A DNA stretch of 64,000 bases from Kofleriaceae bacterium (GTDB taxonomy: Bacteria; Myxococcota_A; Polyangia; Haliangiales; Haliangiaceae), in the NCBI GenBank assembly GCA_020633495.1, contig JACKDR010000027.1:49870-113869 (forward strand), read 5' to 3'. The notes under the pieces were generated by a model. It saw nothing but the letters and a program-made list of their open reading frames with translations, was not told the DNA's origin and did no database searches. The translations under genes and the position numbers were made by a program. This document shows positions 32,590 to 40,926 of the stretch, in pieces (position 1 is the first letter of the stretch; each line of letters starts with the position of its first letter).

Positions 32590-33603
32590 GTGGCGTTCCA
32601 GGTCTCGGCCCGCATCGGCGCGATGATCGTCCAGGCCGCGGTCCGGCACGGAGTCGATCCTGCCGAGATCACGAGGGAAACGGGCTTCGACCCGACGCTG
32701 GCCGGCGACCCCGACGCCCGCATCGACTTCGCGGTCGAGGAGGCCCTGTGGGCGACCGCGGCCCGGCTCACCGGCGACGACGCCTTCGGCCTGCACGCCG
32801 CCGAGGCCCTGCGCCCGGGCGCCTTCGACGTCCTCGACTACGCGGTCCGCACCGCGCCCACCGTGCGGGCCGCCCTCGACCGCGTGGCTCGCTACAACCG
32901 GCTCGAGCACGACGTCGCGACCTTCACGATCGGCGACGCCGGCGACCCCGAGGTCGTCCGCATCGAGCACCGCCTCGCCGGCGTCGGCGTGGTCCAGCAC
33001 CGCCACTCCGCCGAGATGACGATGGCGTCGCTGGTGGTGGTCGCGGCGCAGATCAGCGGCGCGCCGGTGGTGGCGCGCGCGGTCGAGCTCCGCCACGCCG
33101 CGCCGGCGTCGACCGCCGAGCACGTCCGGGTGCTCGGCGTCGAGCCGCGGTTCGACGCCGCCACCAACGCGGTCGAGCTGGCGCGCGAGGTCCTCGATCG
33201 CCCGTGCCCGGCCGCCGATCCGGTGCTGGCGCGGGTGATCGAGCGCCACGCCGAGGCGCTGCTGGCGGCGCGCCCCGATCCGGCGGCGCGGACGTCGCAG
33301 CGGGTGCGGGCCCTGCTGGCCCAGCTGCTCGGCGAGCAGGACGCGTCGCTGGGCGCGGTGGCGGCGCGGCTGCGGCTCAGCGAGCGCAGCCTGCAGCGCC
33401 GCCTCGCCGACGAGGGCCTCACCTTCGACGCCGTCCTCGACGATCTGCGCCGCGAGCTGGCGCTGCGCTACCTCGCCGATCCGCGCATCGCGATCGCCGA
33501 GGTCGCGTACCTGCTGGCGTACTCCGAGACCAGCGCGTTCCACCGCGCCTTCAAGCGGTGGACCGGCGCGACCCCCGCCGAGGCGCGGCGCCGCGCCGCC
33601 TGA
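32590..33603 (+). CDS. AraC family transcriptional regulator
   Basis: 337 residues from GTG 32590. The N-terminal 200 residues fit the arabinose_bd-type sensor (AVRHGVDPAEITRETGFDPTL, DDAFGLHAAEALRPGAFDVLDY). The C-terminal 100 form two helix-turn-helix motifs: SLGAVAARLRLSERSLQRRLADEGLTF and IAIAEVAYLLAYSETSAFHRAFKRWTGATPAEARRRAA, the last being the AraC signature. The regulator of the divergent barrel gene and itself is a fair guess given the shared repeats. Effector unknown. Confidence 0.88.
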   Translation: MAFQVSARIGAMIVQAAVRHGVDPAEITRETGFDPTLAGDPDARIDFAVEEALWATAARLTGDDAFGLHAAEALRPGAFDVLDYAVRTAPTVRAALDRVARYNRLEHDVATFTIGDAGDPEVVRIEHRLAGVGVVQHRHSAEMTMASLVVVAAQISGAPVVARAVELRHAAPASTAEHVRVLGVEPRFDAATNAVELAREVLDRPCPAADPVLARVIERHAEALLAARPDPAARTSQRVRALLAQLLGEQDASLGAVAARLRLSERSLQRRLADEGLTFDAVLDDLRRELALRYLADPRIAIAEVAYLLAYSETSAFHRAFKRWTGATPAEARRRAA

Positions 33604-33609
33604 GCCGGC

Positions 33610-33631
33610 GCCGCGCGCGGCGACGCGCGGC
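33610..33631. terminator. Bidirectional hairpin between araC-type gene and pirin
   Basis: GCCGCGCG (33610-33617) and CGCGCGGC (33624-33631) with a 6-base loop, in the 28-base gap between two convergent stop codons (TGA 33601-33603 and the pirin stop at 33632-33634). It fits a shared intrinsic terminator without T-run. Confidence 0.45.
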
Positions 33632-34549
33632 TCAGCCGACCTCGGCGGTGCGCGTGATCTCGCCCATGCGCCCGGTCTGGTAGTCGCGGATCGCGTCGCG
33701 CAGCTCCTGCTCGGTGTTCATCACGAACGGGCCGTAGCGGGCGACCGGCTCGCCGAGCGGCACGCCGGCGAGGAGCAGCAGGCGGCCGCCGGTGGTGTCG
33801 TCGGCGCCGCGCAGCCGGACCGCGTCGCCGGGGCCGAGCAGCGCGAGCTGGCCGTCGCGGACCTCGCGGCCGGCGTCGCCGACCCGCACCGCGCCGCCGA
33901 AGACGTAGACCAGCGCCTGGTGATCGCCGGCGATCGGCGTCGTGACGTCGGCGCCGCCGTCGAGCGTCCAGTCCTGGTAGACGATCGGCGTGTGGGTGTC
34001 GATCACCGCGCGGGCGCCCAGCGCCTCGCCGGCGATCACCGTGACCCGGGCGCGGCCGTCGTCGGTCTGGCCGGTGGGCAGGCGCGCCGACGGCACCTCC
34101 TGGTAGCGCGGCCGCGTCAGCTTGAGCCGCGCCGGCAGGTTGACCCAGATCTGGAAGCCGTGGACCCGGCCGCCGTGGTCCTGGATCGCGCGCGACGGCA
34201 TCTCGGAGTGGACGATGCCGCCGCCGGCGGTCATCCACTGGACGTCGCCGGCGCGGAGCACGCCGCGGTGCCCCGCCGAGTCCTCGTGCTCGAACTCGCC
34301 GGCCAGGGCGTAGGTGATGGTCTCGAAGCCGCGGTGCGGGTGATCGGGCGCGCCGATGGCCTCGCCGGGCGCGTAGTCGACCGGCCCCATCTCGTCGAGC
34401 AGGAGGAAGGGATCGACCAGGGCCAGGCCCTGGGTCGGGAACGGGCGCCGGACCACGAAGCCGGCGCCCTCGCGCTGGCGGTGGGCGGTGACGACGAGGC
34501 GGGCCTCGCGGATCGTGGCGGTCGGGGGTGTGGCGGTCGGGGTGCTCAT
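33632..34549 (-). CDS. Pirin family protein
   Basis: 305 residues from ATG 34549. Pirin pattern: FPTQGLALVDPFLLLDEMGPVDYAPGEA, GAPDHPHRGFETITYALAGEFEHEDSAG (the metal His of HPHRGF and following acid), and the second cupin-like part ARVTVIAGEALGARAVIDTH, GDHQALVYVFGGAVRVGD. The PHRGFET motif marks quercetinase-capable pirins with a metal site. Stand-alone gene; role in redox response or transcription cofactor action in the family, none proven here. Confidence 0.9.
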   Translation of the reverse strand: MSTPTATPPTATIREARLVVTAHRQREGAGFVVRRPFPTQGLALVDPFLLLDEMGPVDYAPGEAIGAPDHPHRGFETITYALAGEFEHEDSAGHRGVLRAGDVQWMTAGGGIVHSEMPSRAIQDHGGRVHGFQIWVNLPARLKLTRPRYQEVPSARLPTGQTDDGRARVTVIAGEALGARAVIDTHTPIVYQDWTLDGGADVTTPIAGDHQALVYVFGGAVRVGDAGREVRDGQLALLGPGDAVRLRGADDTTGGRLLLLAGVPLGEPVARYGPFVMNTEQELRDAIRDYQTGRMGEITRTAEVG

Positions 34550-34655
34550 GTCGGAACCTCCGCGCTCCACCATAAGGATGCCCGGGTCGCGCGGCAGGGC
34601 CCGCCGCGGCACCGGACCGTTCCCCGGGCGCAACGGCGCCGGGCCGCGCCCCGCG

Positions 34656-35606
34656 TCACGGCCGCGGCATCACCGCCTCGGCGTCGGCGCCGGCGGCGAC
34701 CAGCGCGGCCGCGCCGTCGCGGGCGAACGCCTCGGCGACGTCGACGACGACCTCCAGCGGCAGCTCGGCGAGCGCGTCGCGCGCCTCCTGCAGGCCGCAG
34801 CCCCGCAGCTGCCGCACCGCCTTCATCACCGCGATCCGGTCGGCGCCGACCTGCCACAGGATCACGGTCCAGACCCCGCGCGGCGCGGCGGCGCCGCTGG
34901 CGCGCAGCAGCGCCAGCGGATCGGCGACGCCGCCGGGACACTCGCGGACCCGCAGGTCGAGGTCGACGCCGTGGGCGCCGGCCAGGGCGCGGATCGCGCG
35001 CATCGCCTCGATCACGTCGCGGAACACCGCGGTGAGCTGGCGTGCGCCCCACGAGCCACGGTGGAACACCGGCGCGATCGCCGGGCGCGAGTCGTGCGGG
35101 TCCGGCGCCGCCAGCGTCGGCAGCGCCGCGGCGAGCTCGGCCTCGAAGGCGTCGAGCGACGCCTCCTCCGCCTCGAAGCCGCCCCAGTAGCCGAGCTCGA
35201 CCGCGACGCGCTCGTGGGCGTGGTCGAGCTCGACGTCGACGCGGCCGCCGCGGGCGTAGATCAGCTCGCCGAACACCGGGCTCAGCGACGCGGTGTACGG
35301 CGCGTGGAGCAGGATCTGGTGGCCGGTCGCGATCACCCGCGGGGGCGGGCCGTGCTGCGGCCAGTCGTCGCCGCGGCCCGGCTTGACCGCGCGCAGGCCC
35401 TCGCGGGCGACGAAGCGATCGAGCGGCGACTCGAGGGCGAGGTCGTCGCCCTGGTCGTGGGCGTCGTTCCAGGCGGCGTGCTCGACGCAGAGCTCCTCGA
35501 CCAGCCGCGCGACGTCGTCGGCGGTGGCGGCGTCGGCGAAGCGGCCGACCATCGTGTAGCTGCCGCTGTTGTTGCTGGCGAACGCGACGAACAGGCGGAT
35601 CCTCAT
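34656..35606 (-). CDS. Protein with L7/L12-like C-terminal domain, partner of a radical SAM gene
   Basis: 316 residues from ATG 35606. The last 70 residues match the ribosomal L7/L12 C-terminal fold in order: WQVGADRIAVMKAVRQL, then RGCGLQEARDALAELP and LEVVVDVAEAFARDGAAAL, like the KIxVIKxVRxxTGLGLKEAKxLV motif. The N-terminal 240 residues (MRIRLFVAFASNNSGSYTMVG, DHAHERVAVELGYWGGFEAEE) are not recognised. Its start overlaps the stop of the radical SAM gene by the ATGA junction, so the two are translationally coupled; it could be the substrate or a translation-linked partner. Inference. Confidence 0.5.
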   Translation of the reverse strand: MRIRLFVAFASNNSGSYTMVGRFADAATADDVARLVEELCVEHAAWNDAHDQGDDLALESPLDRFVAREGLRAVKPGRGDDWPQHGPPPRVIATGHQILLHAPYTASLSPVFGELIYARGGRVDVELDHAHERVAVELGYWGGFEAEEASLDAFEAELAAALPTLAAPDPHDSRPAIAPVFHRGSWGARQLTAVFRDVIEAMRAIRALAGAHGVDLDLRVRECPGGVADPLALLRASGAAAPRGVWTVILWQVGADRIAVMKAVRQLRGCGLQEARDALAELPLEVVVDVAEAFARDGAAALVAAGADAEAVMPRP

Positions 35607-36586
35607 CAGCCACCTCCCAGGCCGTAGTCGGCGCGGCGCGCGCAGCCCGGATCGCGCGCCGGTGCGGCCAGCGCCGCCCGCTGCGCGTCCCACACCCGCA
35701 GGACGTCGGCGGCGTCGCGCACCGGCCACGACGCGTGGTGGAAGCTGCACGGCGCCAGGCGGCGGTCCGAGGTCAGCACGACGAAGTCGCGCCCGGCCGG
35801 GCACGGCCCGTCGAGCAGCCGCGGCACCGCCTCGACCCGCTCGCCCCAGCAGACGTCGAGCTTGAGCTGGACCCGGCCGCGCAGCGCCACCGCGAGGGCG
35901 CGGACCCGCGCGGCGAGATCGGCGGCCTGGTCGGCGCGCAGGTGCAGCCCGCGATCGACGCCGTTGTACGACAGCAAGAGGACGTCGCGGACGCCCAGCT
36001 CGTACAGCGCGAGGACCGTGGCCTCGACGCGGTCGAGCCGCGCCGGCGTGACCAGCCAGTTGACGCCGAGGCGGAGCCGGCCGGCGGCGCGGCGCAGGAT
36101 CGGCCGGTGATCGACGTCGTCGTAGATCGAGATCCGCAGCTGGGCCAGCGACGGCGCCAGGGCGTCGATCATGGCGTCGTCGAGCCGGGTGCCGTTGCTG
36201 GTGACGCTGACCGCCAGCGGGGTCTCGGCGTGGAGGCGCCGGGCCAGCGCCGCGAAGCCGCGGAACACCAGCGGCTCGCCGCCGCCGAACGCGACCTCGA
36301 CGGTGCCGGCGTCGGCCAGCGCGGCGAGGGTCGCGAACGCGTCGTCGGCGGTCCAGCCGCTGGCGGCGTCGAGGTCGCGCGAGCAGAACGTGCAGGCCAG
36401 GTTGCACGCGTTGGTGATCGCGAACTGGACGACGCGGGGCGCGCGCTGCCGCAGGTGCGCGGTCTCGGGGCCGTCGCACAGCGCGGTCAGCCCGGTGCGG
36501 CGGTCGAACAGCAGCAGCACGCCGTCGAGCGGGACCCGGCGCAGGCCGGCGAGCGCCGCGGGGACCGGGATGTCGGCGACGTCCAC
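35606..36586 (-). CDS. Radical SAM enzyme with probable auxiliary Fe-S (twitch/SPASM-like) site
   Basis: 326 residues from GTG 36586. Radical SAM motif CNLACTFC (CxxxCxxC) at about residue 65, followed by GGGEPLV (the GGEP SAM loop) and SNGTRLDD. The last 120 residues hold four further Cys (DVCWGE, GPCPAG, APCSFHH, DPGCAR), a pattern seen in twitch/SPASM enzymes with an auxiliary cluster. The N-terminal 55 residues (AALAGLRRVPLDGVLLLFDRRTG) resemble leader-recognition or PqqD-like modules. Substrate unknown; the coupled next gene is the obvious candidate partner. Confidence 0.7.
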   Translation of the reverse strand: MDVADIPVPAALAGLRRVPLDGVLLLFDRRTGLTALCDGPETAHLRQRAPRVVQFAITNACNLACTFCSRDLDAASGWTADDAFATLAALADAGTVEVAFGGGEPLVFRGFAALARRLHAETPLAVSVTSNGTRLDDAMIDALAPSLAQLRISIYDDVDHRPILRRAAGRLRLGVNWLVTPARLDRVEATVLALYELGVRDVLLLSYNGVDRGLHLRADQAADLAARVRALAVALRGRVQLKLDVCWGERVEAVPRLLDGPCPAGRDFVVLTSDRRLAPCSFHHASWPVRDAADVLRVWDAQRAALAAPARDPGCARRADYGLGGG

Positions 36587-36694
36587 GGCGCCAGGATACC
36601 GCGGGGGCGGCCGTCGAACCCGTGCGGTGTCGCGAGGTTGCCGGAATCGACCGGGGGGCCGCAACCGCCGCGGGGCCCCGGCGATAGCGGGGAC

Positions 36695-37210
36695 ATGTCG
36701 TCGATGCAGCAGCCGAACGTCTACGCCCCCGCCTTCACGATCAACCCGGTCGCGCGGCTCAAGCTAGTGGCGCTCGATCCGAAGGAGACCCTGGTCATCA
36801 CGGCCCAGTTCAACCCAAAGGAGATCCAGATCGACTCCAGCGCGACTTGGGCGCCGCACAGGCACAAGGGCGGTCGACCCACCGATCTCGAGTTCACCGG
36901 TCGCAACCCGCGCACGGTCACCCTCGAGCTGATGTTCGACGCGAGCGAAGTCGCCGAGGGCAGCCTCCGCGAGCCGCTCGAGGCCCTCGACAAGCTGCTG
37001 CAGAACGTCTCCGAGACCGGCGATCTCCGCCGGCCGCCGGCGGTGCGGGTGGTCTGGGGCGCGGGCACCAAGGGCGGCGATCTGCCCGACTTCTCGGCGG
37101 TGGTCGAGTCGATCAGCGTCAAGCACACGATGTTCGGCGCCGACGGCCGGTGTCTGCGCGCCATCGCCAACGTCAAGCTGAAGGAGGCGACGTTCGCGCG
37201 CTCGCGCTAG
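36695..37210 (+). CDS. CIS tube (contractile injection system) protein, orphan
   Basis: 171 residues from ATG 36695. Contains the CIS-tube/baseplate-type start AFTINPVARLKLVALDPKETLVITAQFNPKEIQIDSSATW, then RNPRTVTLELMFDASE and DLPDFSAVVESISVKHTMFGADGRCLRAIANVKLKEA. Proteins of this family sit in phage tails, T6SS-like and extracellular contractile injection systems. No other tail, sheath, baseplate or ATPase gene lies within the window, so it is solitary. Could be a remnant or a repurposed protein. Confidence 0.6.
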   Translation: MSSMQQPNVYAPAFTINPVARLKLVALDPKETLVITAQFNPKEIQIDSSATWAPHRHKGGRPTDLEFTGRNPRTVTLELMFDASEVAEGSLREPLEALDKLLQNVSETGDLRRPPAVRVVWGAGTKGGDLPDFSAVVESISVKHTMFGADGRCLRAIANVKLKEATFARSR

Positions 37211-37220
37211 GTTGTGGCCT

Positions 37221-38174
37221 GTGCGCACCCGTCCCCCGACCGCCGCCGATCACGACGCCCTGGTCCACCTCGTCAACCGCGGCGCGCTCGGTGGCGAGGG
37301 CGACGTCGAGGACAAGCCCCGCGACGCGCTGATCACCGAGCTGACCGCCCCGACCCTCGACGCCGATCGCGATCTCCGGCTCTGGCTCGACGACGCCGGC
37401 GCGATCGCGGCGTTCGCGCGGCTGCGCCGCGAGCCGGTCGACGGCGGCACCGACGGCCGGCTGCTGTACACGATCCGCGACGGCGACGCCGCGGCGCGCG
37501 CGCTCGAGCGCGAGGTCGTCACCTGGGCGGCGCGCCGGCTGTGCGAGGCGGCGGCGCCGCGGCGCCGGCTGATCCACGCGGTCTCGGTGCGCGACCCGGC
37601 CCGCGCCGACCGGCTCGCCGGGCTCGGGTTCGCGCCGCTGCGCCGCCGCCACACCATGGTCCGCGACCTCACCGGCGCGCTGCCCGACGCGCCGCCGCCC
37701 GACGGCATCCGCATCCGACCGTGCCGCGGCGCCGCCGACGCCGAGGCCTACGTCGCGGTCTTCAACGCCGCGTTCGCCGACAGCCTCGACTTCTCGCCGC
37801 TGACCGTCGCCGAGTTCCTCCACGACGTCGCGGCGCCGGACTACCGGCCGCACCGCGACGCGGTCGCCGAGGCCCGCGACGGCACGCTGGCCGGCCACTG
37901 CTTCGTCGTCGTCGACGCGTCGCAGCCGCGCCGCGGCTACGTCGCCAGCCTCGGGGTCGCGCCGGGCCACCGTCGCACCGGCCTGGGCGCCGCGCTGCTG
38001 GCGGCGGCGCTGCACCGGCTGCGCGCCGACGGCGTCACCGAGGCCTACCTCAACGTCGACGTCGACAGTCCGACCGGGGCGCCGCGGCTGTACCAGCGGC
38101 TCGGCTTCACGGTCGGCTTCGTCGAGACCCGGCTCGCGCTCGACGAGCCCGGGGTCGTGGCGCTGGCGGCGTGA
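37221..38174 (+). CDS. Tandem GNAT acetyltransferase
   Basis: 317 residues from GTG 37221 (a TTG at 37212 is a weaker alternative). Two GNAT halves: the N-terminal one is degenerate, with GAIAAFARLRREP and RLIHAVSVRDPARADRLAGLGFAPL; the C-terminal one has the acetyl-CoA pyrophosphate loop VASLGVAPGHRRTGLGAALLAAAL and EAYLNVDVDSPTGAPRLYQRLGFTVGF. It acetylates a small molecule or peptide; target unknown. Starts 10 bases after the CIS-tube stop, so the two may be cotranscribed. Confidence 0.82.
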   Translation: MRTRPPTAADHDALVHLVNRGALGGEGDVEDKPRDALITELTAPTLDADRDLRLWLDDAGAIAAFARLRREPVDGGTDGRLLYTIRDGDAAARALEREVVTWAARRLCEAAAPRRRLIHAVSVRDPARADRLAGLGFAPLRRRHTMVRDLTGALPDAPPPDGIRIRPCRGAADAEAYVAVFNAAFADSLDFSPLTVAEFLHDVAAPDYRPHRDAVAEARDGTLAGHCFVVVDASQPRRGYVASLGVAPGHRRTGLGAALLAAALHRLRADGVTEAYLNVDVDSPTGAPRLYQRLGFTVGFVETRLALDEPGVVALAA

Positions 38175-38474
38175 TCAGTCGAACGCCAGGCCGATGCCGC
38201 CGCGATCGCCGCCACGCGCCTGACGGCACCAGCTGACCCGGACCGGGATCCGCTCGCGGCCGTCCTCGCGGGACAGCCGGCCGCGCAGCCCCGGCGCCAG
38301 CGGCACCGAGGTCGCGAAGAAGACCCCGCCGGTGCCGATGTCGCGGGCCACGCCGGTCAGCGACACGACGTCGAGCTCGAGCCGGGCGCCGACGAAGATC
38401 GGCGTCCGGTCGCCGCGGTCGCGGCGGTCGGTGAGCAGGCCCATGCGGATCATCCAGCGACGGAGCGAGGTCAT
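38175..38474 (-). CDS. PilZ-domain protein
   Basis: 99 residues from ATG 38474. PilZ-type layout: a basic N-terminal stretch (SLRRWMIRMGLLTDRRDRGDRTP), then a beta-barrel (ARLELDVVSLTGVARDIGTGGVFFATSVPLAPG) and VRVSWCRQARGGDRGGIGLAFD. The RxxxR motif is only partly visible (LTDRRDRGDR), while GxxxFF and VxW-x-GIGL are the PilZ strands. May bind c-di-GMP, or be a non-canonical PilZ. Converges with the GNAT gene; stop codons are adjacent. Confidence 0.6.
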   Translation of the reverse strand: MTSLRRWMIRMGLLTDRRDRGDRTPIFVGARLELDVVSLTGVARDIGTGGVFFATSVPLAPGLRGRLSREDGRERIPVRVSWCRQARGGDRGGIGLAFD

Positions 38475-38714
38475 CGATCGCGACGGTAGGGCGTGGTCGT
38501 CGAGTGGACAACAATTCGGCGATCGCGGCGGGCGGGCGGAGGCCGTTGTCAGGGCGACACGGCGCGCGGCCGGAGCTCGGGCCCGCAAGAAGCACGCAGC
38601 TTTTTGCGCGTCGGATCGGCGGCGGCGGCCGGCGGCGCAGATTCCGCGCGCGCGGCGCCAGGATCGGCGCCCTGGCGACGGAACGAGAGTTGAATGCAGA
38701 GCGGAGCAAAGGGA

Positions 38715-38732
38715 GATCCCTGTCCAGGGATC
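38715..38732. promoter_or_regulatory. Palindrome at the ribosome-binding region of the 25-haem cytochrome gene
   Basis: GATCCCTG and CAGGGATC arms around TC, directly ahead of AGGAAGG (38733-38739) and GTG 38746. It could be an operator or an RNA hairpin that regulates access to the ribosome-binding site. A weak sigma-54-like sequence (CGGAACGAGAGTTGAA, 38679-38694) lies further upstream; it lacks the critical C of the -12 element. Confidence 0.4.
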
Positions 38733-38745
38733 AGGAAGGGGCTCC

Positions 38746-40401
38746 GTGTCTCGCCGAGCGCTCGCCGGCATCGTGCTGTACCTGTGCGCCTTCGCCGGCG
38801 TGGCGGGCGTCAGCGTGCTGCTCGCGAAGGCGCCGGGGGCGCGCGAGCCGGTCGCGGCGCAGCCGATGCGCCCCGCCGCGCACGTCGCCGGCCGCGGCGC
38901 CGCCGCCGGCAACATCGTCGACACCACGCTCCACCACGCCCACGTCCGCGGCAGCCAGCCGGTGCCGTGCGCGAGCTGCCACACGATCGATCCCGACGGC
39001 TTCACCGCGCCCGATCGCGAGCGCTGCCTGACCTGCCACCCGGATCGCCAGGCCGCGCTGCACGCCGCGGTGGCGGACGACGAGCCCAAGCAGTGCACGC
39101 GCTGCCACGACTTCCTCGATCACACCCCCACCGCCGAGCGGGCCTGGAAGTGCGGCACCTGCCACGAGCCGCCGCACGGCGATCAGATGGTGATGACCGG
39201 CAACCTGTCGGAGACCTGCGGCCGGTGCCACAGCCCGCACGGCGAGGAGTCGCGCGAGCCGACCGCGTGCGCCGAGTGCCACCAGCCGCAGGCCGAGGCG
39301 CTGCAGCACCACGCCGCGCCGGACCCGGGCACCCAGTCATGCCTGACCTGCCATCGCCAGCACGATCCCAGGGAGAACGCGATCGAGCGCTGCGCGGAGT
39401 GCCACCGCGACCACGACCCCAAGATCCCGGCGACCGCGACCTTCGCCGGAGGCCACGAGCGCTGCATCGGCTGCCACGAGCCCCACACCTTCGGCCGCAA
39501 GACCGTCAAGGCGTGCACGTCGTGCCACGAGCACCAGAAGGCGCTGGCCGCCGACCGGGTGCCGTCGCACGCGTCGTGCCGGTCGTGCCACGACCAGCAC
39601 GCGGTCAAGACCGACGCCAGGCACAGCTGCCGCAAGTGTCACGACAAGCTGTCGCCGAAGCACCCGCCGAACGCCCACGGCGACGCCTGCCTGGGCTGCC
39701 ACCCGCCGCACCCGCAGCGCGACAGCCAGCCGGTGGCGCTGGCTTGCACCACCTGCCACGCCGCCAAGGCGTCCGACGATCGCGGCCTGCACCGCGGCGC
39801 CGCGTGTCGCCAGTGCCACCGCGAGCACGACTTCGTGCTCACCGCCGGGCCGACGCAGTGCCTGAGCTGCCACGCGCGCAAGGTCGGCTCGCGCGCGCCG
39901 GTCGCGGTCAGCGCCGGCCACGGCGACTGCCGCAACTGCCACGGCAAGGATCCGCACGATCCCGCGAAGCCGCCGGCGTGCGGCAAGTGCCACGCCGACG
40001 AGGCCAGCACCGCGCCCGCGGGCCACGCGACCTGCACCAACTGCCACGACCAGCACGCCGGCACGCTCAAGCGCAAGGCGCAGAGCTGCGCCAACTGCCA
40101 CCCCGATCGCAAGCTCGGGCCGCACGGCAAGATCGACGGCGGCTGCGCCAACTGCCACCGCCAGCACGGCCCCAAGGGCGTCGCCAAGCCGCCGCCGTGC
40201 CTGAGCTGCCACCAGCGCGCCGACCTGCCCGGGCTCCACGAGCTCGCCCAGCACGCGACCTGCACCGACTGTCACAAGTCGCACCAGCCGCCGCCGCACG
40301 ACCGCGCCACCTGCGTCCGGTGCCACACCGATCGCAAGGACCACGAGCCGACCGCGACGATGTGCAGCGGCTGCCACGCCTTCACCGGAGAGCCGAAATG
40401 A
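38746..40401 (+). CDS. 25-haem c-type cytochrome
   Basis: 551 residues from GTG 38746, with AGGAAGG six bases ahead. N-terminal signal or TM segment (about residues 6-27). I count 25 CxxCH motifs spread over residues 65-545, mostly spaced 15-30 residues, with many extra His (CHDQH, CHREH, CHKSH) as distal ligands; no other domain. The dense Lys/Pro/His composition and length match extracellular electron conduits of Geobacter/Anaeromyxobacter type. It leads the operon with the pentahaem protein, MoCo subunit, ferredoxin and NrfD. Its TGA overlaps the ATG of the next gene. Confidence 0.85.
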   Translation: MSRRALAGIVLYLCAFAGVAGVSVLLAKAPGAREPVAAQPMRPAAHVAGRGAAAGNIVDTTLHHAHVRGSQPVPCASCHTIDPDGFTAPDRERCLTCHPDRQAALHAAVADDEPKQCTRCHDFLDHTPTAERAWKCGTCHEPPHGDQMVMTGNLSETCGRCHSPHGEESREPTACAECHQPQAEALQHHAAPDPGTQSCLTCHRQHDPRENAIERCAECHRDHDPKIPATATFAGGHERCIGCHEPHTFGRKTVKACTSCHEHQKALAADRVPSHASCRSCHDQHAVKTDARHSCRKCHDKLSPKHPPNAHGDACLGCHPPHPQRDSQPVALACTTCHAAKASDDRGLHRGAACRQCHREHDFVLTAGPTQCLSCHARKVGSRAPVAVSAGHGDCRNCHGKDPHDPAKPPACGKCHADEASTAPAGHATCTNCHDQHAGTLKRKAQSCANCHPDRKLGPHGKIDGGCANCHRQHGPKGVAKPPPCLSCHQRADLPGLHELAQHATCTDCHKSHQPPPHDRATCVRCHTDRKDHEPTATMCSGCHAFTGEPK

Positions 40402-40919
40402 GGCGCGCCGCGCTGCTCGCCGTCACCGCGCTGCTCGCGGGCGTCGTGCTGGTCGGGTGCCGGCGGCCGTCGCCGCCGCCGCCGCAGCCGCTGCCGTTCG
40501 ATCACTCGATCCACGTCCGCGTCGAGCTCGACCAGGGCACGCTGCAGTGCACGAGCTGCCACCCGGGCGCCGAGCGCGGCGCCCACGCCGGGCTGCCGGC
40601 GCTGGCGTACTGCCTGCGCTGCCACATGCGCCCGCAGGGCGATCCGCCGAGCCCGCGCGAGCACCTGGTCCGCGAGGCCGGCGCGCGCGGCGGCCCGTTC
40701 CGGTGGATCCAGGTCACCCGCGAGCCCGGCCACGTCTACTTCTCGCACGCCGCGCACGTCAGCCTGGCCAAGCTGACCTGCAAGGACTGCCACGGCGACG
40801 TCACGTCGTGGCAGGCGGCGCCGAAGGCCCCCAACCAGCGCCTGCTCAGCATGGATCGCTGCCTCGCGTGCCACCGCGCGCGCGGCGCCCCGACCCACTG
40901 CAACACCTGTCACCAGTGA
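40398..40919 (+). CDS. Pentahaem cytochrome c lipoprotein (ActA-like)
   Basis: 173 residues from ATG 40398. Lipobox LVGC (Cys 21). Five CxxCH motifs: CTSCH, CLRCH, CKDCH, CLACH and CNTCH, with HSIH and YFSHAAHVS supplying His ligands. Size and haem number match the pentahaem subunit (ActA) of alternative complex III, and cytochrome c7-type folds. ATGA overlap with the 25-haem gene. It probably passes electrons between the inner-membrane NrfD/Mo module and the 25-haem protein. Confidence 0.75.
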   Translation: MRRAALLAVTALLAGVVLVGCRRPSPPPPQPLPFDHSIHVRVELDQGTLQCTSCHPGAERGAHAGLPALAYCLRCHMRPQGDPPSPREHLVREAGARGGPFRWIQVTREPGHVYFSHAAHVSLAKLTCKDCHGDVTSWQAAPKAPNQRLLSMDRCLACHRARGAPTHCNTCHQ

Positions 40920-40926
40920 GCCCGCG

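Noticed and set aside
36695..37210. Prophage or complete injection system
   Set aside because: No sheath, baseplate, capsid, integrase or AAA ATPase gene in the window.
38679..38694. Sigma-54 promoter of the 25-haem operon
   Set aside because: The -12 element reads TTGAA rather than TTGC; too weak to claim.
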